A stretch of 64,000 nucleotides of DNA, taken from Streptomyces marianii. GTDB taxonomy: Bacteria > Actinomycetota > Actinomycetes > Streptomycetales > Streptomycetaceae. The first letter of the stretch is position 1. Every line of letters starts with the position of its first letter. Positions 1 through 7,755 of the stretch are shown here, piece by piece. Location: contig NZ_VAWE01000001.1 of NCBI RefSeq assembly GCF_005795905.1, forward strand, positions 62,001-126,000. The letters run 5' to 3'. Position numbers and translations under genes: made by a program. The notes beneath the pieces were generated by a model. It had not been told where the DNA came from. It saw only the letters and a list, made by a program, of their open reading frames with translations, and did not search any database.

Positions 1-26
1 CATACTAGAGGCCGGACCCGCCAAAT

Positions 27-41
27 GCAACGCCACGTTGC
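27..41. promoter_or_regulatory. Palindrome upstream of the TetR gene (candidate operator)
   Basis: GCAACG and CGTTGC form perfect 6-base arms around a CCA spacer, 44 bases before the GTG start of the TetR-type regulator. TetR regulators commonly bind such inverted repeats in their own promoter, so autoregulation is inferred. The arms are short and no experimental site is known here. Confidence 0.35.
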
Positions 42-84
42 GTTGTTGTAGACTCGGCGCCCGCACAGACGAAGGGCGTGAGCA

Positions 85-693
85 GTGAAGGACAGGCGGG
101 ACTTGGAGGCCGGCGGACCGCGACGCAAGGCCGAGATCTTTACTGCCGCGCTGGACCTGCTGGGCGGTCTGGGATACGACTCCCTGACGATCGAGGGCGT
201 GGCCCAGCGCTCCGGGGTGAACAAGACCACCATCTACCGCTGGTGGCCCTCGAAGTCCGAGCTGCTGCGCGACGCGCTGCTGCACTCGCATCTCCTGCAG
301 TTCGAGCTTGCCGACACCGGCAGCCTGCACGGCGATCTGACCGCGCTCGCCGAGCGGGTACTGGCTCTGCTGGACGACGAGCACCGACGGGCCGTCATCG
401 AGGCGGCCCTGGTCGGCGCGGTGCGCCATCAGGCGATGCGCGAGCTCGTCGTCTCGTTCCTCGACGACCGGCTCGGACGGCACCAGCCGGTCTTCGAACG
501 CGCGGTGGCGCGCGGCGAGCTGCCGCCCGACGCCGATCCGGCGCCCCTCGTAGACGCCATGGCCGGGGCGCTGTGGCTGCGCATCCTGGTACGCCGGGGC
601 GAGGTCACCGGGACGTACACCCGCGACCTCATCGGACTGCTGATGGAGGGAGTCACGCGGACCGCGCCGACTCCTGGCGCACCTGCTCCGTGA
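85..693 (+). CDS. TetR/AcrR family transcriptional regulator
   Basis: A 202-residue one-component repressor of the usual TetR length. The N-terminal helix-turn-helix is clear at about residues 15-60, with LTIEGVAQRSGVNKTTIYR followed by WWPSKSELL, the classic recognition-helix signature. The C-terminal part is a helical ligand and dimerisation domain rich in Ala, Leu and Arg; the ligand cannot be read from sequence. GTG at 85 is chosen because it begins just before the first helix. A palindrome at 27-41 may be its operator. The 3' end overlaps the tail of a convergent desaturase fragment by about 40 bases. In Streptomyces such regulators often control the adjacent gene, so the desaturase may once have been its target. 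Confidence 0.85.
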   Translation: MKDRRDLEAGGPRRKAEIFTAALDLLGGLGYDSLTIEGVAQRSGVNKTTIYRWWPSKSELLRDALLHSHLLQFELADTGSLHGDLTALAERVLALLDDEHRRAVIEAALVGAVRHQAMRELVVSFLDDRLGRHQPVFERAVARGELPPDADPAPLVDAMAGALWLRILVRRGEVTGTYTRDLIGLLMEGVTRTAPTPGAPAP

Positions 694-1250
694 CCTGGCG
701 CAGGTGCGCCAGGACCTCGACGTACGAGCGGGTCGCCGAGACCTCGTAGTACGGCAGGTCCTGCGTGGCGCAGTGCGCCCGCGTCAGCGGACGCACCTTG
801 CGCAGGTTGGGCCGCGGCATGGTGGGGAAGAGGTGGTGCTCAATCTGGTAGTTGAGCCCGCCGTAGAGGAAGTCATGGACCCGCGAGCTGCGGATGTTCC
901 GGGAGGTGAGCACCTGCCGGCTCAGCCAGTCGGGCTCAGAGTCGCCGTCGCGGACCGGCATCCCCTTGTGATTGGGGGCGAAGACGCAGCCGAGGTACAC
1001 GCCGAACAAGCCCTGATGGACGGCGATGAACGCGACCGCGAGAAGGGGGCCGAGCAGGGAGAAGACCACCACCGCATAGGCGAGCGCGTGCAGCGCGAGC
1101 AGGACCGATTCGGTCCGCGGTCGCCGGACCACTCCGCGCCGGATGGCGATCACGGACCCGACGCGCAGGCCGACCGCCTCCAGGTTGAGCAGCGGGAAGA
1201 AGAGCGGTGCCTGATGGCGTATCACGAAGGTCCGCAGCCGGTTGACGCCC
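653..1250 (-). pseudogene. Fatty acid desaturase, 3' fragment cut by an IS
   Basis: The reading frame encodes the C-terminal half of a membrane fatty-acid desaturase. Visible are a hydrophobic stretch (VVVFSLLGPLLAVAFIAVHQ), the NHKGMP segment, and the last di-iron histidine box QIEHHLFPTMPRPNL with its HxxHH core. The first two histidine boxes and the N-terminal membrane segments are missing, because homology stops exactly where the inverted repeat of IS-A begins near 1250. The frame runs on into the IS but that part is not desaturase. Since half the metal ligands are absent the product cannot be active. The 3' end overlaps the convergent TetR gene. Confidence 0.8.
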
Positions 1251-1393
1251 TGAGAAGCCATCCGCTTTCCGATCAGTGGGTTTGTCGGTCGAACAAGGGT
1301 CTTGATCGGGTGATCGCGGTGGGGTCGGTGCATGAAGGCAGGGCCTCGCGGTAGCTCGGGGTTGTCGAAGCCAACGAGCACCGGGAGGCCCTG

Positions 1394-2335
1394 TTGCTGC
1401 AGTCTGTCGCGCTTGCGTCTGTGGAGTCCAACGAGCCATCTCCGGCGTGTGACTGTCTCGCGCACAGGTTCGGCAACGCGGCGGACGGACCGGACCGCGT
1501 CCCGTGTTACGGCTCCGACCTGACGGAGGCGGAATGGCAGGTCATCCGGCCGCTGCTGCCGGTCCCCGCGTGGCTTCAGGGGCGGGGCGGCAGGCCGGAG
1601 GGCTATTGCCACCGCGTCATGCTTGATGCGGTCCGCTATGTCGTCGACAACGGCGTCAAGTGGGTCAACCTGCCCTGTGACTTCCCGCCGTACCGACGAG
1701 TGCACGCGTTCGCCCGACGCTGGCAGGTGACGGGCCTGCTCACCGAGCTCCACGACCGGCTGCGCGACAAGGTCCGCCAGAAGGAAGGCCGTTCGTCGGA
1801 CCCGACGGCCGCCATCGTGGACTCGCAGTCACTGCGGGCGGCGACGAACATCCCGCGCTCGACGTCCGGGTGGGACGGCGGGAAGAAGGTGGGCGGCCGC
1901 AAGCGGCACCTGGTCGTGGACTGCCTCGGCCTGGTCCTGGCCGTTGCGGTGACCGCGGCAAGCGTGCAGGACCGCGACGCCGCCGTCCCGCTGCTCGAGC
2001 GGCTGCGCACCATGTACTTCTCCATCCGCCTCGTCTGGGCGGACGGCGGTTATGCGGGTCGGCTCGTCGGCTGGGAAGCCGAGAAACTCCAGCTCACCCT
2101 TGAGATCGTCAAACGCACCGACGACACCAGCGGGTTCGTGGTGCTGCCGCGCAGGTGGGTCGTGGAGCGCACCCTGAGCTGGCTGATGCGCTCGCGCCGC
2201 CTGGTGCGTGACTACGAGACACTGCCCGCCATGCACGAGGCCATAGTGCTGTGGTCCATGACCATGCTCATGGGCAGCCGCCTGGCCGGGCGCCGGCCAG
2301 GCGCCTTCAGCCGGCCGACGCCGCGAGCGAGGTGA
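1394..2335 (+). CDS. IS5-family transposase (IS-A)
   Basis: A 313-residue DDE transposase. The N-terminal DUF4096-like part has SDLTEAEWQVIRPLLP. The catalytic core shows the first Asp in IVDSQSL, GGKKVGGRKRHLVVD, the second Asp in VWADGGYAG, and the Glu in VVERTLSWLMRSRRL. TTG at 1394 is taken as the start: GGGAGG lies just upstream, and the homologous position in IS-B is GTG with the same site. No internal stop is seen, so the enzyme looks intact. Its last 29 bases overlap the end of the convergent passenger gene. The protein moves IS-A by cut-and-paste. Confidence 0.88.
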   Translation: MLQSVALASVESNEPSPACDCLAHRFGNAADGPDRVPCYGSDLTEAEWQVIRPLLPVPAWLQGRGGRPEGYCHRVMLDAVRYVVDNGVKWVNLPCDFPPYRRVHAFARRWQVTGLLTELHDRLRDKVRQKEGRSSDPTAAIVDSQSLRAATNIPRSTSGWDGGKKVGGRKRHLVVDCLGLVLAVAVTAASVQDRDAAVPLLERLRTMYFSIRLVWADGGYAGRLVGWEAEKLQLTLEIVKRTDDTSGFVVLPRRWVVERTLSWLMRSRRLVRDYETLPAMHEAIVLWSMTMLMGSRLAGRRPGAFSRPTPRAR

Positions 2336-2765
2336 ACACCCCCGGCCGCACCTGGAGCGCCCACCCCCGCTCCACCAGGCGTTTCGCCTTCGACCGCAGC
2401 CCCTCGACCTTCGCCGGGACCGCCTGAAGGCCCAGGGCCGCGGCCAGCTGCTGGCACCGCACACCCTCCCGGGCCGCATCCGACTCCAGCACGGACATGA
2501 TCCGCTGGTAGTCCGCAGGCAGGACCGCCGCCGTCATGCCCTCGGTCCGTCTGGGCACCACCGCACTCACCACCGGCTCCGCGACCACGACGGGCGGCTC
2601 GGCCAGCACCTCGGCCACCGTCACGCGGGCATCCGCCAGACGCTGAAGTGCCCGTTCCGCCTCGCCAAGGGCAGCCTCCACCCGCTCAGCCTCCTCCCGC
2701 AGCCGTGCCACCTCTTCCCGCACCTTCTTCTCCCGAGCCTCCAGCAGACCGAGCACCGACGGCAC
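2307..2765 (-). CDS. IS passenger: coiled-coil plus winged-helix-like protein
   Basis: A 152-residue protein encoded convergent to the IS-A transposase and overlapping its 3' end by 29 bases. GTG at 2765 is favoured because GGAGG lies six bases upstream and the IS-B homologue starts at the same residue (SVLG). Residues 1-55 are a charged heptad coiled coil (EEVARLREEAERVEAALGE). A Val/Pro/Ala linker follows. Residues 90-150 hold DYQRIMSVLE, LAAALGLQAVPAKVEGLRSK and RLVERGWALQVRPGVF, which reads as a winged-helix DNA-binding fold. A homologue lies at 12514-13047 and a relic at about 26156-26305. I know no named family. It could be a transposition regulator or a host-factor mimic; the role is inferred. 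Confidence 0.75.
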   Translation of the reverse strand: MPSVLGLLEAREKKVREEVARLREEAERVEAALGEAERALQRLADARVTVAEVLAEPPVVVAEPVVSAVVPRRTEGMTAAVLPADYQRIMSVLESDAAREGVRCQQLAAALGLQAVPAKVEGLRSKAKRLVERGWALQVRPGVFTSLAASAG

Positions 2766-2913
2766 CAGCCACCTCCACAAGCGAGACGAGCAGACGAACC
2801 ACGCCCATCTCTCCCGCCGCCAGCCGGAGTTCATGCCCACCCAGCCCGAACCAAACGATCACGTTCGGAAAGCGGATGGCTTCTCAGCACACTAGCGTGA
2901 CCGATTTACGGGC

Positions 2914-3375
2914 CTGGCGGACGCACACCACGCGGAGCTGTACGAACTGCTCCTCGCGGAGAGCCGGACTCAGCTGGCCAAGGAGCTTCGGCAGAACGGC
3001 CTGCAGGTGTTCGCACAGTACGTGGCACTGGCCAAGGGGCACGTCGTGGGCTGGCTTGAGGGCACAACGCGCTACGAGACCGGCAACGAGGTGCCCGGCC
3101 ACCCGACCCCGTGATCGCAGATCAACTACGTCCTCACCCACCCTGCCATGCGCAGGCAGGGCATCGCAGGCGATCTCGTGCGCCACTTCGCGCACGATGA
3201 GTACGGTGCCGGGAACCGCTTCATGGTGCTCTGACCCGATCACCGTGAGGACTCGGACAGACGGTTCGCCTTCTTCACCGCGTACGGATTCCAGCCAATC
3301 GCGGGCGCCGGATTCTTCGGCGTCGATCTCCAGCAGCTGCTCACCGGCCGGGGTGAGGCGTCGCCCAGTCCATGA
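2914..3375 (+). pseudogene. GNAT family N-acetyltransferase, decayed
   Basis: One frame reads as a GNAT acetyltransferase: LAKELRQNGLQVFAQYVAL and VVGWLEGTTRYETGN, then the acetyl-CoA-binding segment VLTHPAMRRQGIAGDLVRHF (R/QxxGxA), then FAFFTAYGFQPIAGAGFFGV. Two in-frame TGA codons interrupt it, one after GHPTP and one after RFMVL. The 5' end is cut by the right end of IS-A, so no start remains. It ends with a natural stop after EASPSP. The parent enzyme would have acetylated an amine; the substrate is unknown. Confidence 0.75.
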
Positions 3376-3922
3376 CCGGGCTTCCGACTTGCACCCGGGC
3401 GACGCACTACCGGTGCCTGAAGCCCCGCCCGCCGGTCGACCGGGCACCGCGTCCGGTTCCCGCCGTCGGCCCTGCTTCCGGCACCCCACGCTGGGGGATG
3501 GACCACTGAGGGTGTGTACCGGGACGGGTTCGGCGAAACGGCGGCCCTGGGTTCGGGCAGCGGCATGGCGGCCGCACGCGCCGGACGCGGCCCCCGCACG
3601 TGAGGCGGACGGTCATCTCGAGGCGGTCGCGGCGCCTCCGCACTGGAACCCGACTGCTGACTCGTGAACAGGGGTTCTGGTCAAAGATCAGCGTCAGCTA
3701 TCCGAGGCAGCGCGAGCCGATAGGCAGTCTCAGCCGTTTCGGCTTCGACAAAGCCGGGCATGCCAAGGCACTGCAGCGCCAGCGCCTGCCCGCCACCGGC
3801 TCGATCACATTTCTCCGGCGCGTGACGGAGTGCTCAGAGGTGCACGAGCATCGCTCCGAACACGGCGAGAGGCCCTTGAACGGGACCTTCCCGGTGGGCC
3901 CAGCGTGCGGAAACAGAATCGA
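3376..3922. other. No recognisable gene
   Basis: Between the GNAT pseudogene and the deaminase pseudogene I see no frame with convincing family motifs or a ribosome site. Codon bias is mixed across frames, as expected of decayed DNA. Confidence 0.5.
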
Positions 3923-4307
3923 TCACGGAGGGAACCCGCTCGATTCCGCACAGTAGGGATCAGAGGCGGTATAGCTCATAAAACCGACGCGAGCCTGTAG
4001 GAGAGCGCCGCTACAGAGGAGGCCCGGCTCCAGCGTGGTGAAGAGAAAGTGGTCGTCATACCGGCGCCCGGGATGACAGCTGAGCCAGCACATCATTGAT
4101 CTCCGCGTGGGCAATCGCTGATCCAGCAAGCTGACCGGGTGGGGCGACCGCCTCCTTACTGCGGTTCCGCCCGCTTGCCACCACCTGGTCTTCAGTACTG
4201 ATCAACACGGCTCCAACGAGCGTACTACCCGCCCTGAACGCCTCCAACGCCAGTTCGAAGGGTAGTCGCCAGGTCGGCGATAGCGCTGGGCTGTCGTTAC
4301 CGGGCAC
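3923..4307 (-). pseudogene. Cytidine/nucleoside deaminase, frameshifted and truncated
   Basis: The first frame reads LALEAFRAGSTLVGAVL, then VVASGRNRSKEAV, then the zinc and catalytic motif IAHAEINDVLAQLS (HAE). After this the frame changes, and the continuation RRYDDHFLFTTLEP then LLCSGALLQARVGFMSY follows in a neighbouring frame near 4080. The second zinc motif, normally PCxxC, here reads P-G-L-L-C, so one zinc cysteine is lost as well. The protein stops early at 3923. Three independent lesions make this a clear pseudogene. The parent would have deaminated a nucleoside or cytosine-type base. Confidence 0.75.
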
Positions 4308-4455
4308 ACACCGACTCTACGCGGCCTGAAGGCTTGGTGAGCTGTGCACACGATCCGCCCCGCCGTCTTCCGGCCGCTCACCGGGAGACGGCCACTTCCG
4401 TTCACAGTGCTGTTCAGGGTGCTGTTCCGTTAGGATCTGGAGGGAGAGGTTGACA

Positions 4456-4557
4456 ATGCTCATCGAAGACGAGTGGCTCCCGGCCGCCGATCACCTGCCG
4501 GCGCAAGAGCCACTCCGGCACGATGCCGCATTCTGCGGTCAGCGACCGGACGACTGA
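4456..4557 (+). CDS. Possible 33-residue small ORF
   Basis: A short frame starting at ATG 4456 (MLIEDEWLPAADHL...) ends at TGA 4555-4557. It is preceded by a strong purine-rich site, GGAGGGAGAGG, at suitable spacing. The peptide is acidic and shows no family. It may be the remaining 5' end of a longer gene. The downstream 450 bases hold no other gene before the MFS exporter. Confidence 0.3.
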   Translation: MLIEDEWLPAADHLPAQEPLRHDAAFCGQRPDD

Positions 4558-5008
4558 GCTGCGAGGTGCCGGGGCCCGGTGCGCTGCCTGCGTCCGCCGA
4601 CTCCCGCCTGGGCCCGGGGTGCTCTCGCCCGTGGACCCGGTGGCACCGCTACCGCCGTCTCCGGAACAGCGACGTCGACGGTGGAGCACGGCAGGCGGTG
4701 TCTCACCGTCGCTCACGTCGTCGTGGCGCCCAGGCGTGGAGAAGGCCACGGCTCCGGCGACCCGCGGCGGTCTCCCCGTCGTGGGGCCGCGCGGGCTTGT
4801 TCGGCGGCCCGCCGATCGGTCGTGGTGTCGCACATCCCCCGCGATGGTGGAGACCCGGGCATGTGAGGGAGATGTCCGACCGGCACGCCGGTGCGAGCCG
4901 GTGACTCTGTCCCAGGGTTCCCCGGCGGCCCGGCCGAGCGGGTTAGCTCGTCCGGGCACGCAAAGGCGAGGACCGGTCGGCCCCAGGCCTCACAGGGAGA
5001 CAGAGCAT

Positions 5009-6565
5009 ATGACGCGACAGCCAGGCCCCCGTCGTACCCATGCGGCGACTGAGTCGGATGGCGACCGTCAGCCCGATGCGGAATCGACCGGTGCGGCCGG
5101 GGAGCATGAGGTGGTTCGTAGCCGGACCGCGCATCGCGCTTCGCTCGCGGTACTGGTCACGACCCAGTTGTACGTGATGCTCAGTGGCACGGTTGTCAAC
5201 ATCACGCTGCCCGTCATGGGGGCTGACCTGCATCTGTCTCCCGCCGATCTGTCGCGGGTGGTCAGCGCCTACATCCTGGCCGTTGCGGCGCTCCTGCTGC
5301 CGGCCGGCCGGGCCGCCGATCGCTTCGGTCGACGACGCCTGCTACTGATCGGCCTCGCGGTGTCCGCGATCGCCTCCTGCCTAGTCGCCGCCGCCGGCGA
5401 CGGCGTATCGCTGATCGCCGCGCGGGTGCTCCAGGGGGCCGGGATCGCCCTGGTGCAGTCTTCCCTGCTTGCCCTGTTCCTCTTGCGCGCCCCGGCGGGC
5501 GACCGTGCCAAGCCCCTCGGCCTGTGGAGCATGGCGACCTTGACCGGAGGCGGCGCCGGAATCCTGTTCAGCGGACTACTGACCGAAGTCGTCGGATGGC
5601 GGGGGGTATTCTTCGCCTCGGCTGCGTTCGCGGCACTACTGGCACCACTCTGTGCTGTCACAGCCCCGTCCGATCAGGGAACCCGCGGCACCATGTCCCG
5701 ACGTGACCTGCCGACCTTCGTCGTGCTTGCGTCCGGGTTGACCCTACTGGCCGTTGGCACGGCCGAGGCCGGGCACATGGGTGTGTCACGCCCCGGAGCC
5801 CTGGTCCCGATCGGCGCGGGACTCGCCGGTCTCCTACTGCTGATCACACTCGAGCGGCGCCGGGCGAACCCTCTGATTCCCCTGCGGATCATTGCCGGCC
5901 CCCGGGTGGGTGCGGCCCAACTCGGTGTGGCGGTTCTAGGGATGACAGCCACCGGGTTCTTCTTCTTCCTGTCCCTCTACCAGCAGCAGGTCCTCGGTGA
6001 CAGTCCCGGCGTGGCCGCGCTGTGGCAGATCCCCCTCGCGGTGGCGTCCGGTGTGGGATCCGTCTATGCCGTCCGCCTGGGCCGTCGATTCGGATCCGGC
6101 ACAGCCCTGGCCTTCGGCCAGGTGTCGCTGGCCGTCGGCCTGGTGTGGATGGGACGGCTGAAGGGGGAGAACGGCTTCGGGGACGAGGCCCTGTTGCCAT
6201 CGCTGCTGGTCGGTGCCGGTTTGGGAGTGGCGCTCGTCCACATGGTCAATGCCGCCACCGCGGGTGCTGACCGGCAGGACGCAGGTCTGGCGAGCGGACT
6301 GACCAGCACCGTGAAGAAATGCGGTGGCGTCTTCGGCCTCACCCTGCTCAGCAGCCTGGCAGTGTCCGAGAGCCAACGGGCCGACCTCACCATGTCCCGC
6401 GTACAGGCCCTCCAGGAAGGGTACGCCGCGGCCTTCACGACGCTGGGCACGCTTGTCGCCGCGACAGCGCTCCTGATCCCACTGGCCCCGTTGCTCGGTC
6501 GGATCATGCCTCGACGGTCCCGCCCCCGGACAACGGGTGACGACAACGCCCCGTCCCGCACCTGA
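5009..6565 (+). CDS. MFS drug exporter, DHA2 (EmrB/QacA) type
   Basis: A 518-residue inner-membrane proton antiporter. A charged cytoplasmic tail of about 42 residues precedes the first membrane helix (LAVLVTTQLYVMLSGTVV). Motif A, GRAADRFGRRR, sits at residues 100-110 between helices 2 and 3, and a long run of hydrophobic helices gives the 14-helix pattern of DHA2. LTGGGAGILFSGLLTEVVGW resembles motif C of antiporters. ATG at 5009 is preferred over the longer upstream frame because AGGGAGA precedes it and the upstream translation is Arg/Pro-rich noise. The substrate cannot be told; drugs or a self-made antibiotic are typical. The gene stands alone. Confidence 0.88.
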   Translation: MTRQPGPRRTHAATESDGDRQPDAESTGAAGEHEVVRSRTAHRASLAVLVTTQLYVMLSGTVVNITLPVMGADLHLSPADLSRVVSAYILAVAALLLPAGRAADRFGRRRLLLIGLAVSAIASCLVAAAGDGVSLIAARVLQGAGIALVQSSLLALFLLRAPAGDRAKPLGLWSMATLTGGGAGILFSGLLTEVVGWRGVFFASAAFAALLAPLCAVTAPSDQGTRGTMSRRDLPTFVVLASGLTLLAVGTAEAGHMGVSRPGALVPIGAGLAGLLLLITLERRRANPLIPLRIIAGPRVGAAQLGVAVLGMTATGFFFFLSLYQQQVLGDSPGVAALWQIPLAVASGVGSVYAVRLGRRFGSGTALAFGQVSLAVGLVWMGRLKGENGFGDEALLPSLLVGAGLGVALVHMVNAATAGADRQDAGLASGLTSTVKKCGGVFGLTLLSSLAVSESQRADLTMSRVQALQEGYAAAFTTLGTLVAATALLIPLAPLLGRIMPRRSRPRTTGDDNAPSRT

Positions 6566-6579
6566 ACCCGGGGTATTCA

Positions 6580-6670
6580 CGAGGCGCGGTGGCCCAGGTG
6601 CCGACCCGCTGGCACTTCTTCGTGGTCAAGTGCGGGAAGACGTTGTCGCAGACGATCGCGATCCGGACCT
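6580..6670 (-). pseudogene. IS630-family transposase fragment
   Basis: A short stretch reads RIAIVCDNVFPHLTTKKCQR then VGTWAT. This matches the DDE segment of IS630-type transposases around the second Asp (DNxxPH, TTK). Nothing of the rest of the gene is seen. It is debris at the edge of the nested IS cluster. Confidence 0.55.
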
Positions 6671-6732
6671 CGGAAGCGGCAACACCTCGCTGACCTTGGG
6701 CGACTTGCGGCACCAGGTGGCTTCGGCAGCGT

Positions 6733-6806
6733 GAGCTGGCCCCACTTGTCAGTGGGTTTCGGCCCCACTTGTCGATCGTTCGGGCATGATCTATCAGTGA
6801 GTTTTG
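6733..6806. repeat. Tandem IS21-like terminal repeats
   Basis: On the minus strand the unit TGGGGCC-R-AAAC-Y-CACTGA occurs twice and a third partial copy (AGTGGGGCC) follows, all within about 75 bases. Arrays of such degenerate repeats are typical of IS21-family ends. The istB remnant lies about 640 bases away on the same strand, with the TmrB-like gene between. That these repeats are the end of the same IS21 copy is inferred. Confidence 0.55.
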
Positions 6807-6884
6807 GCCCCACCCTCGCGTCGCGGTGTGTGGTTCAGGGGGCAACTGTGGCCGGCGGAGGTATCCGTCGACGGGGAGATGTCT

Positions 6885-7430
6885 GTGATCGTCTGGGTGA
6901 ACGGCGCGTTCGGCAGCGGGAAGAGCACGCTGGTGGAAGAGCTACGTCCGCGCCGGCCGGAGGCGCTGGTCTATGACCCGGAGATGGTCGGCTATGTGCT
7001 GCGCGAGATCGTGGACGTCCCGACTGGCGATTCTCAGGATCTGCGGCTGTGGAGGCGGCAGGTCGCGGAGCTGGCCGTGGGGCTCGTCGAGGAATATCGG
7101 CGGCCCGTCCTGGTGCCCATGACGCTGGTCAACCCCGGCTATGCCGAGGAGATCTTCGGTGCGTTGAAGGACGCGGAGCTCGCTGTTCACCACTTCTTCC
7201 TCAAGGTCTCCGAGGAGGTACTGGTGAAGCGGATCGACGGGCGGAGCTTCACGCCGGATGACCCCGCGCAGGACGAACGGGTCCGCGAGTGGTGCAAGTC
7301 CAAGATCGAGTCGTGTTTGGCCGCAGTGGACGCGCTGCCCCATGACACCGTGTTCCTGGACGGCGAGCTGAGCTCGCAGGAGTTGGCCGACGACGTGCTG
7401 GCCCGCGTCGGCGCGGTCCCGGGCCGGTAG
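6885..7430 (+). CDS. TmrB-like P-loop ATP-binding protein
   Basis: A protein of about 181 residues that resembles Bacillus TmrB, the tunicamycin resistance ATP-binding protein. The start MIVWVNGAFGSGKST carries the Walker A loop at residues 7-14. It is followed by ALVYDPEMVGYVLREIV, RRPVLVPMTLVNPGYAEEIF and HHFFLKVSEEVLVKRI, all matching the TmrB layout. GTG at 6885 is favoured over ATG 6879 because GGGGAG lies six bases before it and it aligns with the family start. Shikimate-kinase-like kinases have a similar fold, so another small-molecule kinase is possible. It sits between IS21-like repeats and the istB remnant, convergent to istB, like a passenger gene. Confidence 0.75.
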   Translation: MIVWVNGAFGSGKSTLVEELRPRRPEALVYDPEMVGYVLREIVDVPTGDSQDLRLWRRQVAELAVGLVEEYRRPVLVPMTLVNPGYAEEIFGALKDAELAVHHFFLKVSEEVLVKRIDGRSFTPDDPAQDERVREWCKSKIESCLAAVDALPHDTVFLDGELSSQELADDVLARVGAVPGR

Positions 7431-7444
7431 TCCAGGCTGTGCGG

Positions 7445-7645
7445 TCAGCTGCTGCCCTGCTGGTTCTTGGTGTGGGCAAGGCGGTAGGAGTCGCGGCCGG
7501 TCTCGATGATGTTGCCGCCGAAGGTGAGCCGGTCCACGATTGCCGCGCAGAGCCGCGGGTCGGTGAAAGTCTTCCTCCAGCCTCCGAACGATTCGTTCGA
7601 GGCGATGGCCACGGAGGCTTTCTCCTCCCGCTCGGTCAGAACCGG
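7445..7645 (-). pseudogene. istB: istB (IS21 helper ATPase), 3' exon
   Basis: The frame reads VLTEREEKASVAIASNESF, then TFTDPRLCAAIVDRL, then NIIETGRDSYRLAH and stops. This is the C-terminal end of IstB, the AAA+ helper of IS21 transposition. Upstream the homology breaks off at the 3' end of a group II intron. The 5' exon with the Walker motifs is not found on the far side of the intron, where an IS701-like element begins. The gene is therefore dead even if the intron could splice. Confidence 0.8.
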
Positions 7646-7663
7646 GAGTGTCTAAGTAGGGTC

Positions 7664-7703
7664 GGGGACTGGCGCGGTGGCTGTCGCTCCGTTTCCAGTC
7701 CCC
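7664..7703 (-). ncRNA. Group II intron domain VI
   Basis: GGGGACTGG at 7664-7672 pairs with CCAGTCCCC at 7695-7703, giving a nine-base-pair stem. It sits directly downstream of domain V on the minus strand, as expected of the branch-point domain. The bulged branch adenosine was not assigned. Confidence 0.65.
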
Positions 7704-7710
7704 GCCGCTT

Positions 7711-7746
7711 CAAACCGTGCATGCGGTTCTCCCGCACACGGCTTTC
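7711..7746 (-). ncRNA. Group II intron domain V
   Basis: On the minus strand, AAAGCCGTGTGCGGGAGAAC is followed by CGCATGCACGGTTTG. This forms the 34-base domain V hairpin with an AGC-type catalytic triad near its base, a GNRA-like cap and a lower stem GCCGTGTG/CGCACGGT-like pairing. Domain V is the catalytic heart of group II introns and is the strongest RNA evidence here. Confidence 0.8.
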
Positions 7747-7755
7747 CGACATCGT

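Larger units (their letters stand above)
1254..2883. mobile_element. IS-A: IS5-type insertion sequence with a passenger gene
   Basis: A 1630-base element bounded by 19-base inverted repeats, GAAGCCATCCGCTTTCCGA at 1254-1272 and its complement at 2865-2883. It holds a transposase on the plus strand and a convergent passenger gene on the minus strand. The flanking triplets are TGA (1251-1253) and TCA (2884-2886). They do not match, whereas the related IS-B is flanked by identical TAA triplets. The left flank is a truncated desaturase and the right flank a truncated GNAT gene, so the element probably marks a recombination or deletion junction. Confidence 0.85.

Noticed and set aside
704..1354. 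Long plus-strand frame opposite the desaturase fragment
   Set aside because: It is the complement of a frame with clear desaturase motifs and has no motif of its own; high GC keeps such frames open.
2648..3667. Frame of 339 codons across the end of IS-A
   Set aside because: Pro/Ser/Arg-rich noise crossing the IS border, with no ribosome site.
4523..5008. 162-codon N-terminal extension of the MFS exporter
   Set aside because: Arg/Pro-rich and without homology; ATG 5009 has a good ribosome site.
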